Shown: positions 17,956 through 26,940, numbered from the stretch's first letter. The stretch: DNA of 64,000 nt from Massilia sp. WG5 (GCF_001412595.2 NZ_CP012640.2:2108001-2172000), one strand, 5' to 3'. Numbers and translations: made by a program. The notes: generated from the letters alone by a model not told the origin.

Positions 17956-19518
17956 CTATTTTAACGCCGCGGGCGCCTGGCCGTCGCCGAGCAGCAAGGG
18001 CTTGAGGACTTCGAAGTCGATCGGTTTTGTCAGGTGATGGTCGAAACCGGCATCGAAGGCGCGCTCGCGGTCTTTTTCCTGGCCCCAGCCGGTGGTGGCG
18101 ATCAGGGTCCTGGCCATACCTCCGGGCAAGGCCCGCAGGCGGCGCGCCAGCTCGTAGCCATTCATGTCGGGCAGGCCGATATCGAGCAGGACCACGGCCG
18201 GATCGGCGATGGCGATGAGTTCCAGCGCCTGCATTCCCGAATGCGCGACCACGACCTTGCAACCGGACAGTTCGAGCGCCATTGCCAGCGTCTCGGCCGC
18301 ATCCTGGTTATCGTCGACCACCAGGATGCGCACGCGGGCGGCGTCGGCAATCGCGGGCGCCGCCGCGGCCGGGCAGGAAGCGCCCACGGCAAGCGGCAGG
18401 CGCACGGTGAAGGTACTGCCCTTGTGCAGTCCCGCGCTCTCCGCCCCGATGCTGCCGCCGTGCAGTTCGACGATCCCGCGCACCAGCGCCAGGCCGATGC
18501 CGAGGCCACCCTTGGAGCGCTCCAGCGCCGGCTCGAGTTGCGAGAACATGTCGAACACGGTGGCGAGCGCGCTTGCGGGAATGCCGATGCCGTTGTCGCA
18601 GACCCGTATCTCCGCCAGCTCCGGCGTACAGGCCAGGTGCAGCTCGATCCGGCCGCCGTCCGGCGTGTACTTGGCGGCATTGGTCAGCAGATTCAGCACC
18701 ACCTGGGCGAGCCTGGTCGCGTCGCCGTCCACGACCACCGGTGCGTCGCAGATAAACAGCTGCAAGTCATGCCGCGCCGTCCGCATCGTCTCGGCCAGGT
18801 CCTGTGCGGCGCTGCGCACCAGCGCGGACAGCTCGAGCGGCGCCCGGCGCAGCTGCATGCGTCCCTGCGTGATCCGCGAGACTTCCATCAGGTCGTCGAC
18901 CAGCCGCGTGAGATGGCGCAGCTGGCGGTCGAACACCTGCAGCAGGCGGCCTTCGCCCGCCTGCCCGAACTTCAGCTTGAAGACGTCGAGTGCGCTGCGC
19001 ATGGGCGCCAGCGGATTGCGCAGTTCGTGCGAAAGGGTGGCCAGGAATTCGTCCTTCCGTCGATCCGCCGCCGACAGCTGCGTGTTCAGCTTCTTCAGCT
19101 CGGCTTCGGCCGCTTCCGCGGCCTTGCGTGCAGCCAGCAGTTCGCGCTCGTAAGCGCGCCGGTCGGACGCCTTGAACAAGGCCCAATGATCGACGATCCC
19201 GCCCGCCTCCTGGCGCCGCATGATGTTGATCAGCATGGGCAAGCGTTCCTGGCGGCGGTTGCGCAGCTCGACCTGCACCTCGGCCACCGAGCCTTGTACT
19301 TGAAGGATCGGCTGGCAATGCGTGTTATAGAAAAGGCGAGCGCCGATCGGCAGCAATTCCTGCGCGCGCATTTTCCCGACGAGGTCGCTCTCGTCGTAGC
19401 CGAGCCAGCTGCAGGCCGTGCTGTTTGCCCTGAGTATCAGGCCATCGCTGGCGGTGAGCAGCAGGGCGCACGCTGCGTGATCGAATAATGTGTCACCGGA
19501 AGGCGATTCTGCCATCAC
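17956..19518 (-). CDS. Soluble PAS hybrid histidine kinase with receiver domain
   Basis: Hybrid kinase of 520 aa with no transmembrane segment. Order: PAS domain (residues ~8-125), a short coiled coil (~127-155), HisKA (DEFLATLSHELRNPLAPMRS), HATPase (NLLTNAAKYTPDGG; DNGIGIPASAL; KGGLGIGLALVRGI) and a C-terminal receiver (ILVVDDNQDAAETLA, phospho-Asp in VVLLDIGLPDMNG, lysine in HLTKPIDF). No output domain follows, so phosphate must pass on to another protein. It starts 6 bp after the RsbQ-like hydrolase gene stop on the same strand, which suggests the hydrolase feeds a signal to the PAS domain, as RsbQ does to the PAS phosphatase RsbP in Bacillus (inference). Confidence 0.93.
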   Translation of the reverse strand: MMAESPSGDTLFDHAACALLLTASDGLILRANSTACSWLGYDESDLVGKMRAQELLPIGARLFYNTHCQPILQVQGSVAEVQVELRNRRQERLPMLINIMRRQEAGGIVDHWALFKASDRRAYERELLAARKAAEAAEAELKKLNTQLSAADRRKDEFLATLSHELRNPLAPMRSALDVFKLKFGQAGEGRLLQVFDRQLRHLTRLVDDLMEVSRITQGRMQLRRAPLELSALVRSAAQDLAETMRTARHDLQLFICDAPVVVDGDATRLAQVVLNLLTNAAKYTPDGGRIELHLACTPELAEIRVCDNGIGIPASALATVFDMFSQLEPALERSKGGLGIGLALVRGIVELHGGSIGAESAGLHKGSTFTVRLPLAVGASCPAAAAPAIADAARVRILVVDDNQDAAETLAMALELSGCKVVVAHSGMQALELIAIADPAVVLLDIGLPDMNGYELARRLRALPGGMARTLIATTGWGQEKDRERAFDAGFDHHLTKPIDFEVLKPLLLGDGQAPAALK

Positions 19519-19524
19519 AACAGG

Positions 19525-20331
19525 TCAGCGCAGGGTGTGCGCGAGGAAGTGATCGATCGCACGCGAGCTTTCGGTGGGCGCGCTCATGTGCGGGCAATGG
19601 CCGACGTTGTCGATGATGTGCAGCGTGCTGACCGGCAGCTTGCGGTGCAGGAACTCCCCTACCGAACGGGGCGCCACGATGTCGTCGGTGCACTGCAGGA
19701 TCAGCGCCGGCACGGTCGAGCGCGCCACGTCCGAACGATGGTCGGACAGGAAGGTAACGCGGGCGAAGTGCTTGGCGATCTCGGGGTCGTTGCGGCAGAA
19801 GCTGCTGGTCAGTTCCGCGCGCAGCTCGGGACGATCCGGCACACCCATGATCGCCGGCGCCATGTTGCTGGACCAGCCGAGGTAATTCGCGTCCATCGTT
19901 TCCAGCAACTCGTCGATATCCTCGCGATCGAAGCCGCCGATATAGTCGCCGTCGTTGATGTAGCACGGCGACGGGCCGACCATGATCTGGGCGCTGAACT
20001 TGTGTGGCGCCTTGATCGTGGCAAGCAGGCCGATCATCGTACTGACGGAGTGGCCGACGAAGATCACGGGGCCGCTTGCGAACTCGTCGATGATCTCCAG
20101 CAGGTCGTCGGCGTAGCCGTGCAGGCTGCCATATTTGTCACGGTCGTACGCCGACAGGTCCGAACGCCCGCTGCCGACGTGATCGAATTCAATTGTACGG
20201 AAACGTTCCTCGTAGGCCGGCGCGAGAAAGCGCCACATGGTTTGATCGCACCCGAATCCGTGAGCAAACACCATGGTCGCCGCGCCTTTGCCAGAGACAT
20301 GAACGTTGTTGCGGTTCTTCACGAGCGACAT
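19525..20331 (-). CDS. RsbQ-like alpha/beta hydrolase
   Basis: Alpha/beta hydrolase of the RsbQ/KAI2/D14 branch (268 aa). Catalytic triad: Ser95 in VGHSVSTM, Asp217 in CTDDIVAP, His245 in NVGHCPHM. The oxyanion-region motif is AHGFGCDQTMW. RsbQ in Bacillus supplies a small hydrophobic molecule or its product to a PAS sensor; this gene lies 6 bp upstream of a PAS hybrid kinase and in the same orientation. The N-terminus (MSLVKNRNNVHVSGKG) also matches the family start. The 162-bp region before it holds the divergent promoter of the NTF2-like gene. Confidence 0.92.
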   Translation of the reverse strand: MSLVKNRNNVHVSGKGAATMVFAHGFGCDQTMWRFLAPAYEERFRTIEFDHVGSGRSDLSAYDRDKYGSLHGYADDLLEIIDEFASGPVIFVGHSVSTMIGLLATIKAPHKFSAQIMVGPSPCYINDGDYIGGFDREDIDELLETMDANYLGWSSNMAPAIMGVPDRPELRAELTSSFCRNDPEIAKHFARVTFLSDHRSDVARSTVPALILQCTDDIVAPRSVGEFLHRKLPVSTLHIIDNVGHCPHMSAPTESSRAIDHFLAHTLR

Positions 20332-20423
20332 CGTTTAGTTTCTCTTACAAAATTTAACATTCGGAATTATACGCATTAATGCTGAGTACAGGCGCCAACA
20401 TGCCGCGTCCTCGTCGGGAATCC

Positions 20424-20451
20424 TTGACATCTCCTTAAGCGGTACTAGGCT
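20424..20451 (+). promoter_or_regulatory. Likely sigma-70 promoter of the NTF2-like gene
   Basis: A perfect -35 TTGACA (20424-20429), a 16-bp spacer and a weak -10 TAGGCT (20446-20451). The gene start is 43 bp downstream with a good SD (AAGGAGA). Confidence 0.45.
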
Positions 20452-20493
20452 GATTCATCGGCCAAGCGAGGCCGACATTCTGAAGGAGACATC

Positions 20494-20937
20494 ATGGACG
20501 CACAGCAAAACAAGCAACTGGTGCAGGAAGCCTACCGGATGTTCCAGAGCGGCGATATCCGGGGCATCATCGACCGCTGCACCGACGACGCCGAATGGAC
20601 CAGTCCGGAATCGGAAGTTGTGCCTTTCGCCGGCAGCTTCCACGGCAAGCAGGGCATTGCCGAGTTCTTCGGCAAGCTCGATGCGAGCACACAGGCGATC
20701 CGCTTCGAGCCCCGCGAATTCATTGCGGAAGGGGACAAGGTCGTGGTGCTGGGGCATGCCACCTGGCACGTCAAGTCGACCGGGCGCGAACTGGACACGC
20801 CATGGGTCCACGTGTTCACCCTACGTGACGGCAAATTCGCCCGCTTCGAAGCGCACAGCAATACGGCGGCGGCCAATCGGGCGTTCCAGCCGGAACAGCC
20901 AAGCCAGGCGTCGATGGGAAGCCAGTTGCATCACTGA
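20494..20937 (+). CDS. NTF2/SnoaL-like small protein
   Basis: Cone-fold protein of the ketosteroid-isomerase/SnoaL-like superfamily (147 aa), cytoplasmic. Typical features: an N-terminal helix NKQLVQEAYRMFQSGDI, then DDAEWTSPES, PFAGSFHGKQGIAEFFGKLD and a final VHVFTLRDGKFARFEAHSNT strand pair. Such proteins bind or convert small hydrophobic molecules, but many are of unknown function. SD AAGGAGACATC precedes the ATG. It is divergent from the RsbQ-like gene; a link to that gene's ligand is conceivable but unproven. The stop codon lies in a 13-bp tandem repeat. Confidence 0.88.
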   Translation: MDAQQNKQLVQEAYRMFQSGDIRGIIDRCTDDAEWTSPESEVVPFAGSFHGKQGIAEFFGKLDASTQAIRFEPREFIAEGDKVVVLGHATWHVKSTGRELDTPWVHVFTLRDGKFARFEAHSNTAAANRAFQPEQPSQASMGSQLHH

Positions 20938-20950
20938 GTTGCATCACTGA
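20925..20950. repeat. 13-bp tandem duplication over two convergent stop codons
   Basis: GTTGCATCACTGA occurs twice back to back (20925-20937 and 20938-20950). The first copy contains the stop of the NTF2-like gene; the second contains the stop of the convergent GH43 gene on the other strand. It looks like a replication slip. Confidence 0.9.
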
Positions 20951-22026
20951 GCCGCTTCACCGATCCGCGCAAGGAGTCGCGGCGCGACGCCTTCCCTGGT
21001 CATTTTGACCTTCCTGATCGTGCCGTCCTCGTTGAAATACAGCCGGTCGATGGCCATCTCGCGGTGATGGCCATTCTTGTCGTCCAGCGGACGCCGGTGA
21101 TAGACGATATACCAGTCATCGGTGCCCGGGATATTCACCACCGAGTGATGCCCCGCTCCCCTGGCGATCCTGTCGTCCTGCTCCAGGATCGTGCCGATGC
21201 GCCTGAACGGCCCGATCGGCGAGGCGCCCATCGCATAGGCGACGCGGTAGTCCGGCCCGGTCCATCCGCCTTCCGACCACATCAGGTAATACACGCCCTT
21301 GCGCTTGGCCATGAAGGAGCCTTCCACATACGCGGGATCCGGCGTGATTTCCTTGTAGGTCTCCCCGTCCGGGAATGGGACCAGGCCGAGCAGGTCCGGC
21401 GCCAGCTTCACCACGTTCGCGTGCTTCCAGCCGCCGTAATACATGTAGATCTGGCCGTCGTCGTCCTTGAAGACCATCTGGTCGATCGGCTGGGCGCCGT
21501 TGCGGATCTCGCCGATCAGCGGGTGGCCGAGCGCATCCCTGAACGGGCCTTCGGGACGGTCGCTGACCGCGACGCCGATGCCCCCGGGCTGGCCCTTGCC
21601 CTGGATATCGTTGGCGCCGAAGAACAGGTAGTACTTGCCCTTGTGTTCGATGGCCGAGGGCGCCCACATCGCGTAGGCGGCCCAGGCGACGTTCGCGACG
21701 TCGAGCACGTGCGCATGCTTGGTCCAGTGCACCAGGTCGGGCGACGAGAAGGCGTCCAGGAAGGTCTGCCTGAGGTAGGTCTCGAAGACGATGCCCGGCT
21801 GGGCGCGCATGCGCTGCTGTTCGGGCGTGAAGGACCGCGATCGGTCCGGCTTGCCATAATCGTCGGAATAGGTCGGATAGATCCAGTACTGGCCCTGGAA
21901 GATGCGGATTTCCGGATCGGCGTACCAGCCGGGGACGATCGGGTTGGCGGCATGCGCGAGCGTGCCGGCGGCGGCCAGCAGCAGCGCAAGCAGGCTGCGG
22001 GGGCGCCGCAGGCCGGGCGCGCTCAT
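20944..22026 (-). CDS. Secreted glycoside hydrolase family 43 enzyme
   Basis: Five-bladed propeller glycosidase (360 aa) with a Sec signal peptide (residues 1-26, ending AHA). Catalytic residues of GH43: Asp in [10 protein letters not shown] (general base), a pKa-modulating Asp possibly in [15 protein letters not shown], and Glu in [16 protein letters not shown] (general acid). FYxFxSxD-like blade motifs are visible ([29 protein letters not shown]). Members act on arabinans or xylans; the exact linkage cannot be read. Its start overlaps the rph stop (ATGA), so an imported sugar-degrading gene is translationally coupled to a tRNA-processing gene, an odd arrangement. Confidence 0.9.
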   Translation of the reverse strand: MSAPGLRRPRSLLALLLAAAGTLAHAANPIVPGWYADPEIRIFQGQYWIYPTYSDDYGKPDRSRSFTPEQQRMRAQPGIVFETYLRQTFLDAFSSPDLVHWTKHAHVLDVANVAWAAYAMWAPSAIEHKGKYYLFFGANDIQGKGQPGGIGVAVSDRPEGPFRDALGHPLIGEIRNGAQPIDQMVFKDDDGQIYMYYGGWKHANVVKLAPDLLGLVPFPDGETYKEITPDPAYVEGSFMAKRKGVYYLMWSEGGWTGPDYRVAYAMGASPIGPFRRIGTILEQDDRIARGAGHHSVVNIPGTDDWYIVYHRRPLDDKNGHHREMAIDRLYFNEDGTIRKVKMTREGVAPRLLARIGEAAQ

Positions 22027-22757
22027 CCCACCAGTCCCAGCGCCCGCTTCTGCACGGTCACCAGCTCGCGCACGCCCTGTTCGGCCAGGTCCAGCAGGCG
22101 GTTCATGCCGGCGCGCGAGAAGGCCGCGCCTTCGGCCGTGCCCTGCACTTCGACGAAGTGGCCGAGGTCGGTCATGACCACGTTCATGTCGGTGTCGCAG
22201 TTCGAGTCTTCGATGTAGTCGAGGTCGAGCACCGGCATGCCCTGGTAGACGCCCACCGAGACCGCCGCCACGAACTGCTTGACCGGCACCGACGCGATCA
22301 GGCCGCGGCCGACCAGGGCGTTGAAGGCGTCATAGGCCGCCACCATCGCACCGGTGATCGAGGCGGTGCGGGTCCCGCCGTCGGCCTGGATCACGTCGCA
22401 GTCCAGGTGCAGGGTGCGCTCGCCGAACGCTTCCAGGTCGAAGGCCGCGCGCAGCGAACGGCCGATCAGGCGCTGGATCTCCTGGGTGCGGCCGGACTGC
22501 TTGCCGCGCGCCGCCTCGCGGTCCATGCGCGTGTGGGTCGAGCGCGGCAGCATGCCGTATTCGGCGGTCAGCCAGCCCTGCCCTTTGCCCTTCAGGAAGC
22601 CCGGCACCTTCTCTTCGATGCTGGCGGTGCAGATCACCTTGGTGTCGCCGCATTCGATCAGCACCGAACCCTCGGCGTGCTTGGTGTACTGGCGGGTCAG
22701 GCGGATGGCGCGCAGCTGGTCGACGGCGCGGTTGCTGGGGCGGGCGGTGAAAGTCAT
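22023..22757 (-). CDS. rph: Ribonuclease PH
   Basis: Phosphorolytic 3'-5' exoribonuclease that trims tRNA precursors (244 aa, normal length). Motifs: [20 protein letters not shown] at the N-terminus; the Arg-rich ring region [20 protein letters not shown]; and the active-site region [19 protein letters not shown] with the conserved aspartates, followed by [12 protein letters not shown]. The start is ATG 22757; the ORF extends upstream without homology. PP2C lies 11 bp upstream on the same strand, and the order rph / PP2C / Ser-Thr kinase / divergent yicC is one I know from Burkholderiales. Confidence 0.97.
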   Translation of the reverse strand: MTFTARPSNRAVDQLRAIRLTRQYTKHAEGSVLIECGDTKVICTASIEEKVPGFLKGKGQGWLTAEYGMLPRSTHTRMDREAARGKQSGRTQEIQRLIGRSLRAAFDLEAFGERTLHLDCDVIQADGGTRTASITGAMVAAYDAFNALVGRGLIASVPVKQFVAAVSVGVYQGMPVLDLDYIEDSNCDTDMNVVMTDLGHFVEVQGTAEGAAFSRAGMNRLLDLAEQGVRELVTVQKRALGLVG

Positions 22758-22768
22758 GCGGGTCCTTG

Positions 22769-23713
22769 TTATTTGAGTAGCTGTGATGATTTTTCGATCG
22801 CGTCGCGGATCTCGGCGATCGCCTTTTCGATGTCCTCGTCGCCGAAGTCCTCGGCGTCCTGGCCGATTGCCGCGGGCTGCTCGGCCAGGCGGGTCGTCAC
22901 CTCGCCTTCGGACAGCAGCATGGTCGAGACCACGCTGTCGTCGCCGGGGCCGGCAGGATCGGACGACTGCGCGCCGGCGCCCTGCCACTGGATGGCCAGC
23001 GCCGTGGTGTTGTCGCCGCGCGAGCCGGCGATCGCGGTCGCCATGCCGATCATGTCCGGCACCGCCTGCACGATGGTGTGGGTGGAGAGCTGGTGCACGA
23101 TCTCGGTGTCGGGCAGGATGCCCCACAGGCCGTCCGAGCAGAGCAGCAGCACGTCGCCCGGCTCCAGGCTGGCCTGGCGCGACAGCTCGACTTTCGGCGG
23201 CGTCGACGCGCCCAGGCAGCTGTACAGCTTGTTGCGGTCCGGGTGCGTGTTGCGCTCGCCGGGGTCGGCCAGGCCCTTGGCGATCAGGTGCTCGATGTGC
23301 GAATGATCGCGGGTGCGCGCCAGGATCTGGCCGCGCCGCAGCCAGTACAGGCGCGAGTCGCCGCAGTGCGCCCAGACGGCGCAGTTGTGCTGGACCAGGC
23401 AGGCGACGATGGTGGTGCGCGGGCTGTCCGCCATCGCGTGCTCGCGGGCGTAGCGCTGGATCGCTTCGTGGGCCTGCTCGAAGGCCTCTTCCAGGAAGCG
23501 CTCGGGCTTCTTCACATACAGCGTGGCCTGGCTGCGGAACAGGGTCGACATGGTCTGCAGCGCGATGCTGGCAGCGACCTCGCCGCGCTGGTGGCCGCCC
23601 ATGCCGTCGGCCAGCACCAGCAGCAGCGCCTCGCGTGTGTAGCTGTAGCCCATCCGGTCCTGGTTGATCTTGCGGCCGCCGATATGGCTTTGCTGGTAGA
23701 CGGAAAACTGCAT
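22769..23713 (-). CDS. PP2C-family Ser/Thr protein phosphatase
   Basis: Metal-dependent protein phosphatase (314 aa), Stp1-like. Metal and phosphate residues are in the expected motifs: [49 protein letters not shown] and [14 protein letters not shown]. An acidic C-terminal tail (residues ~250-310) is extra. It starts 7 bp after the kinase stop, so kinase and phosphatase form a reversible pair in one operon with rph. The targets are unknown. Confidence 0.95.
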   Translation of the reverse strand: MQFSVYQQSHIGGRKINQDRMGYSYTREALLLVLADGMGGHQRGEVAASIALQTMSTLFRSQATLYVKKPERFLEEAFEQAHEAIQRYAREHAMADSPRTTIVACLVQHNCAVWAHCGDSRLYWLRRGQILARTRDHSHIEHLIAKGLADPGERNTHPDRNKLYSCLGASTPPKVELSRQASLEPGDVLLLCSDGLWGILPDTEIVHQLSTHTIVQAVPDMIGMATAIAGSRGDNTTALAIQWQGAGAQSSDPAGPGDDSVVSTMLLSEGEVTTRLAEQPAAIGQDAEDFGDEDIEKAIAEIRDAIEKSSQLLK

Positions 23714-23720
23714 GGGCTTC

Positions 23721-24695
23721 CTAAGCGAATGGGTTGATGCGGTTGACCAGGCTGCGCCAGCCGGATGCCGGCGGCCGCGCCTGCGCCACCGCAGCGCCCG
23801 CCGCGCCGGCGCTGAATCCGGCCTGCAGCACCTTCTGCACCGCGAACACGCTCTGCGGACGCGCCAGCGGATCGAGCGCCAGGCAGGACCGCAGCATCGC
23901 CACCAGCTCCGCCGAATAGGCCGCTTCGATCCTGTCGATGCGGGCCGCCATCTCGTCCTGGGTCTTGCGCTGGTCGGCCGGCTGCGGCGGCGCGCCGGCC
24001 ATGCAGGCGTAGATCGCCGCGCCGATGCTGTAGATGTCGGTCCAGGGGCCGAGCATGGCGCCCTTGATGTAAAGGTCGGGAGCCGCGAAGCCCGGCGTGT
24101 ACATCGGCGCGAGGGTCGGCAGGTCGGTGTTGATGGTCTGGCGCGCGGCGCCGAAGTCCAGCAGCAGGGGCGTGCCGTCGGTACGCAGGTAGATGTTGGC
24201 CGGCTTCAGGTCGAGGTGCAGCAGCTTGTTGGCGTGGACCTCGCGCAGGCCGCCGCAGACCCCGTTGAAGGCCTGGCGGATGAAGCCCTCGCTGGCGCGC
24301 TGTCCGCGGGCCAGCAGACGCGAGATCTGCTCCTGCAGCGAGTGGCCCGACTCGTAGGCCATGACCATATACACCGTGTCGTTGGCGCGGAAGAAGTTCA
24401 GGACCCGCACCACGTTCGGGTGGACGATCTTCGCCAGCGCCCTGCCCTCCTCGAAAAAGCACTTCAGGCCGATGCGGAAGACCGGCAGGTTGGCCTTCGA
24501 GATGACCGGGACAAGCTCGCCTGGCTGGCGCAGCGCCAGGGCGCTGGGCAGGTATTCCTTGATGGCGACCGCGTTGCCGTCGCCGTCATATGCAAGATAA
24601 ACAATACTGAACCCGCCGGACGCAATTTTCTTTACAATGCGATATCCGCCAATTTCCAGCCCTTCGGGCAGGGGAGCGTTATTTTGTGCAGCCAT
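23721..24695 (-). CDS. Hanks-type Ser/Thr protein kinase
   Basis: Soluble bacterial Ser/Thr kinase (324 aa). It shows a glycine loop (IASGGFSIVYLAY), the ATP lysine in VAIKEYLP, the catalytic loop HLDLKPANIYL (HLD in place of HRD, as is usual in this subfamily) and LLDFGAAR. A non-conserved tail rich in Ala ends WRSLVNRINPFA; there is no transmembrane helix or PASTA domain. ATG 24695 is preferred over GTG 24743 because homologous sequence begins there; neither has a strong SD. It is the first gene of the kinase-PP2C-rph unit. Confidence 0.93.
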   Translation of the reverse strand: MAAQNNAPLPEGLEIGGYRIVKKIASGGFSIVYLAYDGDGNAVAIKEYLPSALALRQPGELVPVISKANLPVFRIGLKCFFEEGRALAKIVHPNVVRVLNFFRANDTVYMVMAYESGHSLQEQISRLLARGQRASEGFIRQAFNGVCGGLREVHANKLLHLDLKPANIYLRTDGTPLLLDFGAARQTINTDLPTLAPMYTPGFAAPDLYIKGAMLGPWTDIYSIGAAIYACMAGAPPQPADQRKTQDEMAARIDRIEAAYSAELVAMLRSCLALDPLARPQSVFAVQKVLQAGFSAGAAGAAVAQARPPASGWRSLVNRINPFA

Positions 24696-24772
24696 CTGGG
24701 AAAGTATTCCTTGCGTAACACGGCGATTGTGTGGATAAATCACCGCTTTGTAAAGAATAAAGGAGCCACGTG

Positions 24773-24873
24773 GAGCGTCTAAGAAAACCTTCAGGGCAAG
24801 GCGCGTCGTCGAAGACCGTACGCAAGTACGGCGAGACGATGCAACGCCGCCATGGAGGTTTTGTTAGGCGCTC
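24773..24873. repeat. 100-bp imperfect palindromic element upstream of yicC
   Basis: The outer arms (GAGCGTCTAAGAAAACCT and, on the other strand, GAGCGCCTAACAAAACCT) pair, and the complementarity continues inward to a perfect core CCGTACGCAAGTACGG. The layout suggests a MITE- or REP-like element; no second copy is in the window. It fills most of the gap between the Ser/Thr kinase and yicC. Confidence 0.7.
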
Positions 24874-24900
24874 AGGTTCCGTGATTATCCGGGGACTCAA

Positions 24901-25803
24901 TTGAGCATTTCTAGCATGACAGGTTATGCGGTCGCCACCAGCGAAGGCGCTGCCGGCACCCTCACGATCGAGATCAAGAGCGTCAACTCGCGCTTCCTCG
25001 ATCTGCAGTTCCGCATCAACGACGAGCTGCGTGCGCTCGAACCGGACCTGCGCTCGGCGATCATGGCTGCGATCACGCGCGGCAAGGTGGAAGTCCGCCT
25101 CTCGTTCGGCCGCAAGGCGGCGAGCGGCTCCCAGGTGCTGAACCATGAACTGCTGGCCGACCTGGCGCGGCTGCAGGGCGAGGTCACGCGCCACTTCGTG
25201 TCCGCTCCCCCGATGACGGTGGCCGAACTGCTGCGCTGGCCGGGCGTGATCGAAGAAGCGCAAGTGGGCCAGGAATCGCTGCAGGCCGACGTCGCCGGGC
25301 TCACCCGGCAAGTGGTCGCCGCTTTCGTGGACAGCCGCAAACGCGAAGGCGCGGCGCTGGAAGCGATGCTGCTGTCGCGCATCGAGTCGATGGAAGCCAT
25401 CGTCAAGCGCATCTCGCCGCTGATCCCCCAGGTGATCTCGCAGTTCCAGCAAAAGGCGGTCGAACGCATGCAGGATGCGCTGGGCCTTGCCGGCCACGGC
25501 AATCCGCAGGTGTTGACGCGACAGGAAGTCTTCGAGCGGATTCGCCAGGAAGTCACTTTGTACGGCATCCGCATCGACGTCTCCGAAGAGCTGTCGCGCC
25601 TGACCGCGCACCTGAACGAGACCCGGCACATCCTCCAGAAAGGCGGCCAGGTCGGCAAGCGCCTGGACTTCATGATGCAGGAACTGAACCGCGAAGCGAA
25701 CACGCTGGGCGCCAAGGCCTCGGTCAAGGAACTGGCGGACGCGTCGATGGAGCTCAAGCTGCTTATTGAGCAGATGCGCGAACAGGTACAGAATCTTGAA
25801 TAA
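24901..25803 (+). CDS. yicC: YicC-family endoribonuclease
   Basis: YicC/YloC protein (300 aa); the E. coli homologue is an endoribonuclease affecting sRNA stability. The N-terminal signature is ISSMTGYAVA, and the C-terminal DUF1732 part has NETRHILQKGGQVGKRLDF and MQELNREANTLGAKA. The start is TTG at 24901: GGGGA lies 6 bp upstream and homologues have residues before SMTGYA, whereas the ATG at 24916 falls inside that motif. It is followed by a palindromic repeat and then gmk on the same strand, a conserved pair. Confidence 0.95.
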   Translation: MSISSMTGYAVATSEGAAGTLTIEIKSVNSRFLDLQFRINDELRALEPDLRSAIMAAITRGKVEVRLSFGRKAASGSQVLNHELLADLARLQGEVTRHFVSAPPMTVAELLRWPGVIEEAQVGQESLQADVAGLTRQVVAAFVDSRKREGAALEAMLLSRIESMEAIVKRISPLIPQVISQFQQKAVERMQDALGLAGHGNPQVLTRQEVFERIRQEVTLYGIRIDVSEELSRLTAHLNETRHILQKGGQVGKRLDFMMQELNREANTLGAKASVKELADASMELKLLIEQMREQVQNLE

Positions 25804-25807
25804 TCGA

Positions 25808-25851
25808 GGGTCGGAGCCCGGTTTTCACGGGTGGGCTCTGACCCCGACTGA
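25808..25851. repeat. Palindromic intergenic repeat, type A copy 1
   Basis: A 44-bp element just after the yicC stop. The arms GTCGGAGCCC and GGGCTCTGAC pair to form a hairpin. It is 42/44 identical to the copy after gmk, and its GGGCTCTGACCCC arm resembles the elements at 49835 and 52640. Confidence 0.85.
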
Positions 25852-25879
25852 ATAACGCCGGGCAAATTGCACGACACGC

Positions 25880-25932
25880 GTGGGCACGGGGTGTCCACCC
25901 TACGCTGTGTAGGGTGGGCACCCCGTGCCCAC
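25880..25932. repeat. 24-bp inverted repeat upstream of gmk
   Basis: The arms 25880-25903 and 25909-25932 pair with one mismatch around a 5-nt loop GCTGT. Core: GTGGGCACGGGGTG / CACCCCGTGCCCAC. A shorter relative lies after spoT (29308-29326). It could form a strong hairpin in the gmk leader. Confidence 0.85.
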
Positions 25933-25968
25933 CTTTAATTCCGAAACACACGTAGCAAAGGAACAAGC

Positions 25969-26616
25969 ATGCACACCAACGCATTCTCCGGCAGCCTCTT
26001 CATTGTCGCCGCCCCTTCCGGCGCCGGCAAGTCGACCCTGGTCAACGCGCTGCTGGCGCAGGAGCCGGGCATCAAGCTGTCGATCTCGACGACCACGCGT
26101 CCGCCGCGTCCCGGTGAGCAGGACGGCGTCCATTACCACTTCACCACCGCCGAGGATTTCGTCGCCCGCGCCGACCGCGGCGAATTCCTGGAATGGGCTG
26201 AGGTACACGGGAATTACTACGGCACCAGCCGCCTGACCGTGGAACAGGAGATGAAGAACGGCACCGACATCCTGCTGGAGATCGACTGGCAGGGTGCGCG
26301 CCAGGTGAAGAAGCTGTTCCCGGATGCGGCCGGCATCTTCATCCTGCCGCCGTCGATCGCGGCGCTGGAGGAGCGCCTGCACAAGCGCGGCACCGACGAA
26401 CCGCACATCATTACGCGACGTTTGCTGGCGGCGGGCGGCGAGATCGCTCACGCTCCCGAGTTCGAATATGCTATCATCAACGAAGAGTTCAACGTCGCCT
26501 TGTCCGAGCTGCAGGCGATTGTCAAAGCGACACGAGCACGATTCGCCCAGCAGGCGGCCCGCAATGCTTCGCTGTTCGCACAGTTAGGAATCCACGCGCA
26601 TCAACCGCAAAGCTAA
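25969..26616 (+). CDS. gmk: Guanylate kinase
   Basis: Phosphorylates GMP to GDP with ATP, an essential step to GTP and to the (p)ppGpp precursor pool (215 aa). P-loop [15 protein letters not shown] near the N-terminus, GMP-binding [19 protein letters not shown], and [26 protein letters not shown] precedes the ATG. Gene order gmk-rpoZ-spoT is the same as in E. coli and links GMP metabolism with stringent control. Confidence 0.98.
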   Translation: MHTNAFSGSLFIVAAPSGAGKSTLVNALLAQEPGIKLSISTTTRPPRPGEQDGVHYHFTTAEDFVARADRGEFLEWAEVHGNYYGTSRLTVEQEMKNGTDILLEIDWQGARQVKKLFPDAAGIFILPPSIAALEERLHKRGTDEPHIITRRLLAAGGEIAHAPEFEYAIINEEFNVALSELQAIVKATRARFAQQAARNASLFAQLGIHAHQPQS

Positions 26617-26624
26617 GACCCTCG

Positions 26625-26668
26625 GGGTCGGAGCCCGGTTTTCACGGGTGGGCGCTGCCCCCGACTGA
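26625..26668. repeat. Palindromic intergenic repeat, type A copy 2
   Basis: A 44-bp element starting 8 bp after the gmk stop, with two differences from the copy at 25808-25851. It also ends in CGACTGA. It forms a hairpin that could end or protect the gmk transcript. Confidence 0.85.
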
Positions 26669-26736
26669 TCAGAACAACAGTCAGCATCAAGTCAGCCGGT
26701 CAGAAGCCGGCTTTACATCATTTCTAGGAGCACACC

Positions 26737-26940
26737 ATGGCCCGCATCACCATCGAAGACTGCCTGAAAAACATCCCGAACCGCTTCCAGCTGACCCTGT
26801 CCGCCACCTACCGTGCGCGCCAGCTGCTGCAGGGCCACACCCCGAAAGTCGAAGCCAAGGACAAGCCGACCGTCGTCGCCCTGCGCGAAATCGCTGCCGG
26901 CAAGGTTGGCCTGGAGATGCTGAAAAAGGTCCCGATGTAA
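26737..26940 (+). CDS. rpoZ: RNA polymerase omega subunit
   Basis: Assembly factor of RNA polymerase that binds beta-prime, and part of the ppGpp site 1 (67 aa, typical for betaproteobacteria). Starts [19 protein letters not shown] and contains the [11 protein letters not shown] helix. SD TAGGAGC precedes the ATG. It lies between gmk and spoT. Omega carries N-terminal residues that form ppGpp site 1, which fits its place next to the synthetase/hydrolase gene. Confidence 0.98.
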   Translation: MARITIEDCLKNIPNRFQLTLSATYRARQLLQGHTPKVEAKDKPTVVALREIAAGKVGLEMLKKVPM

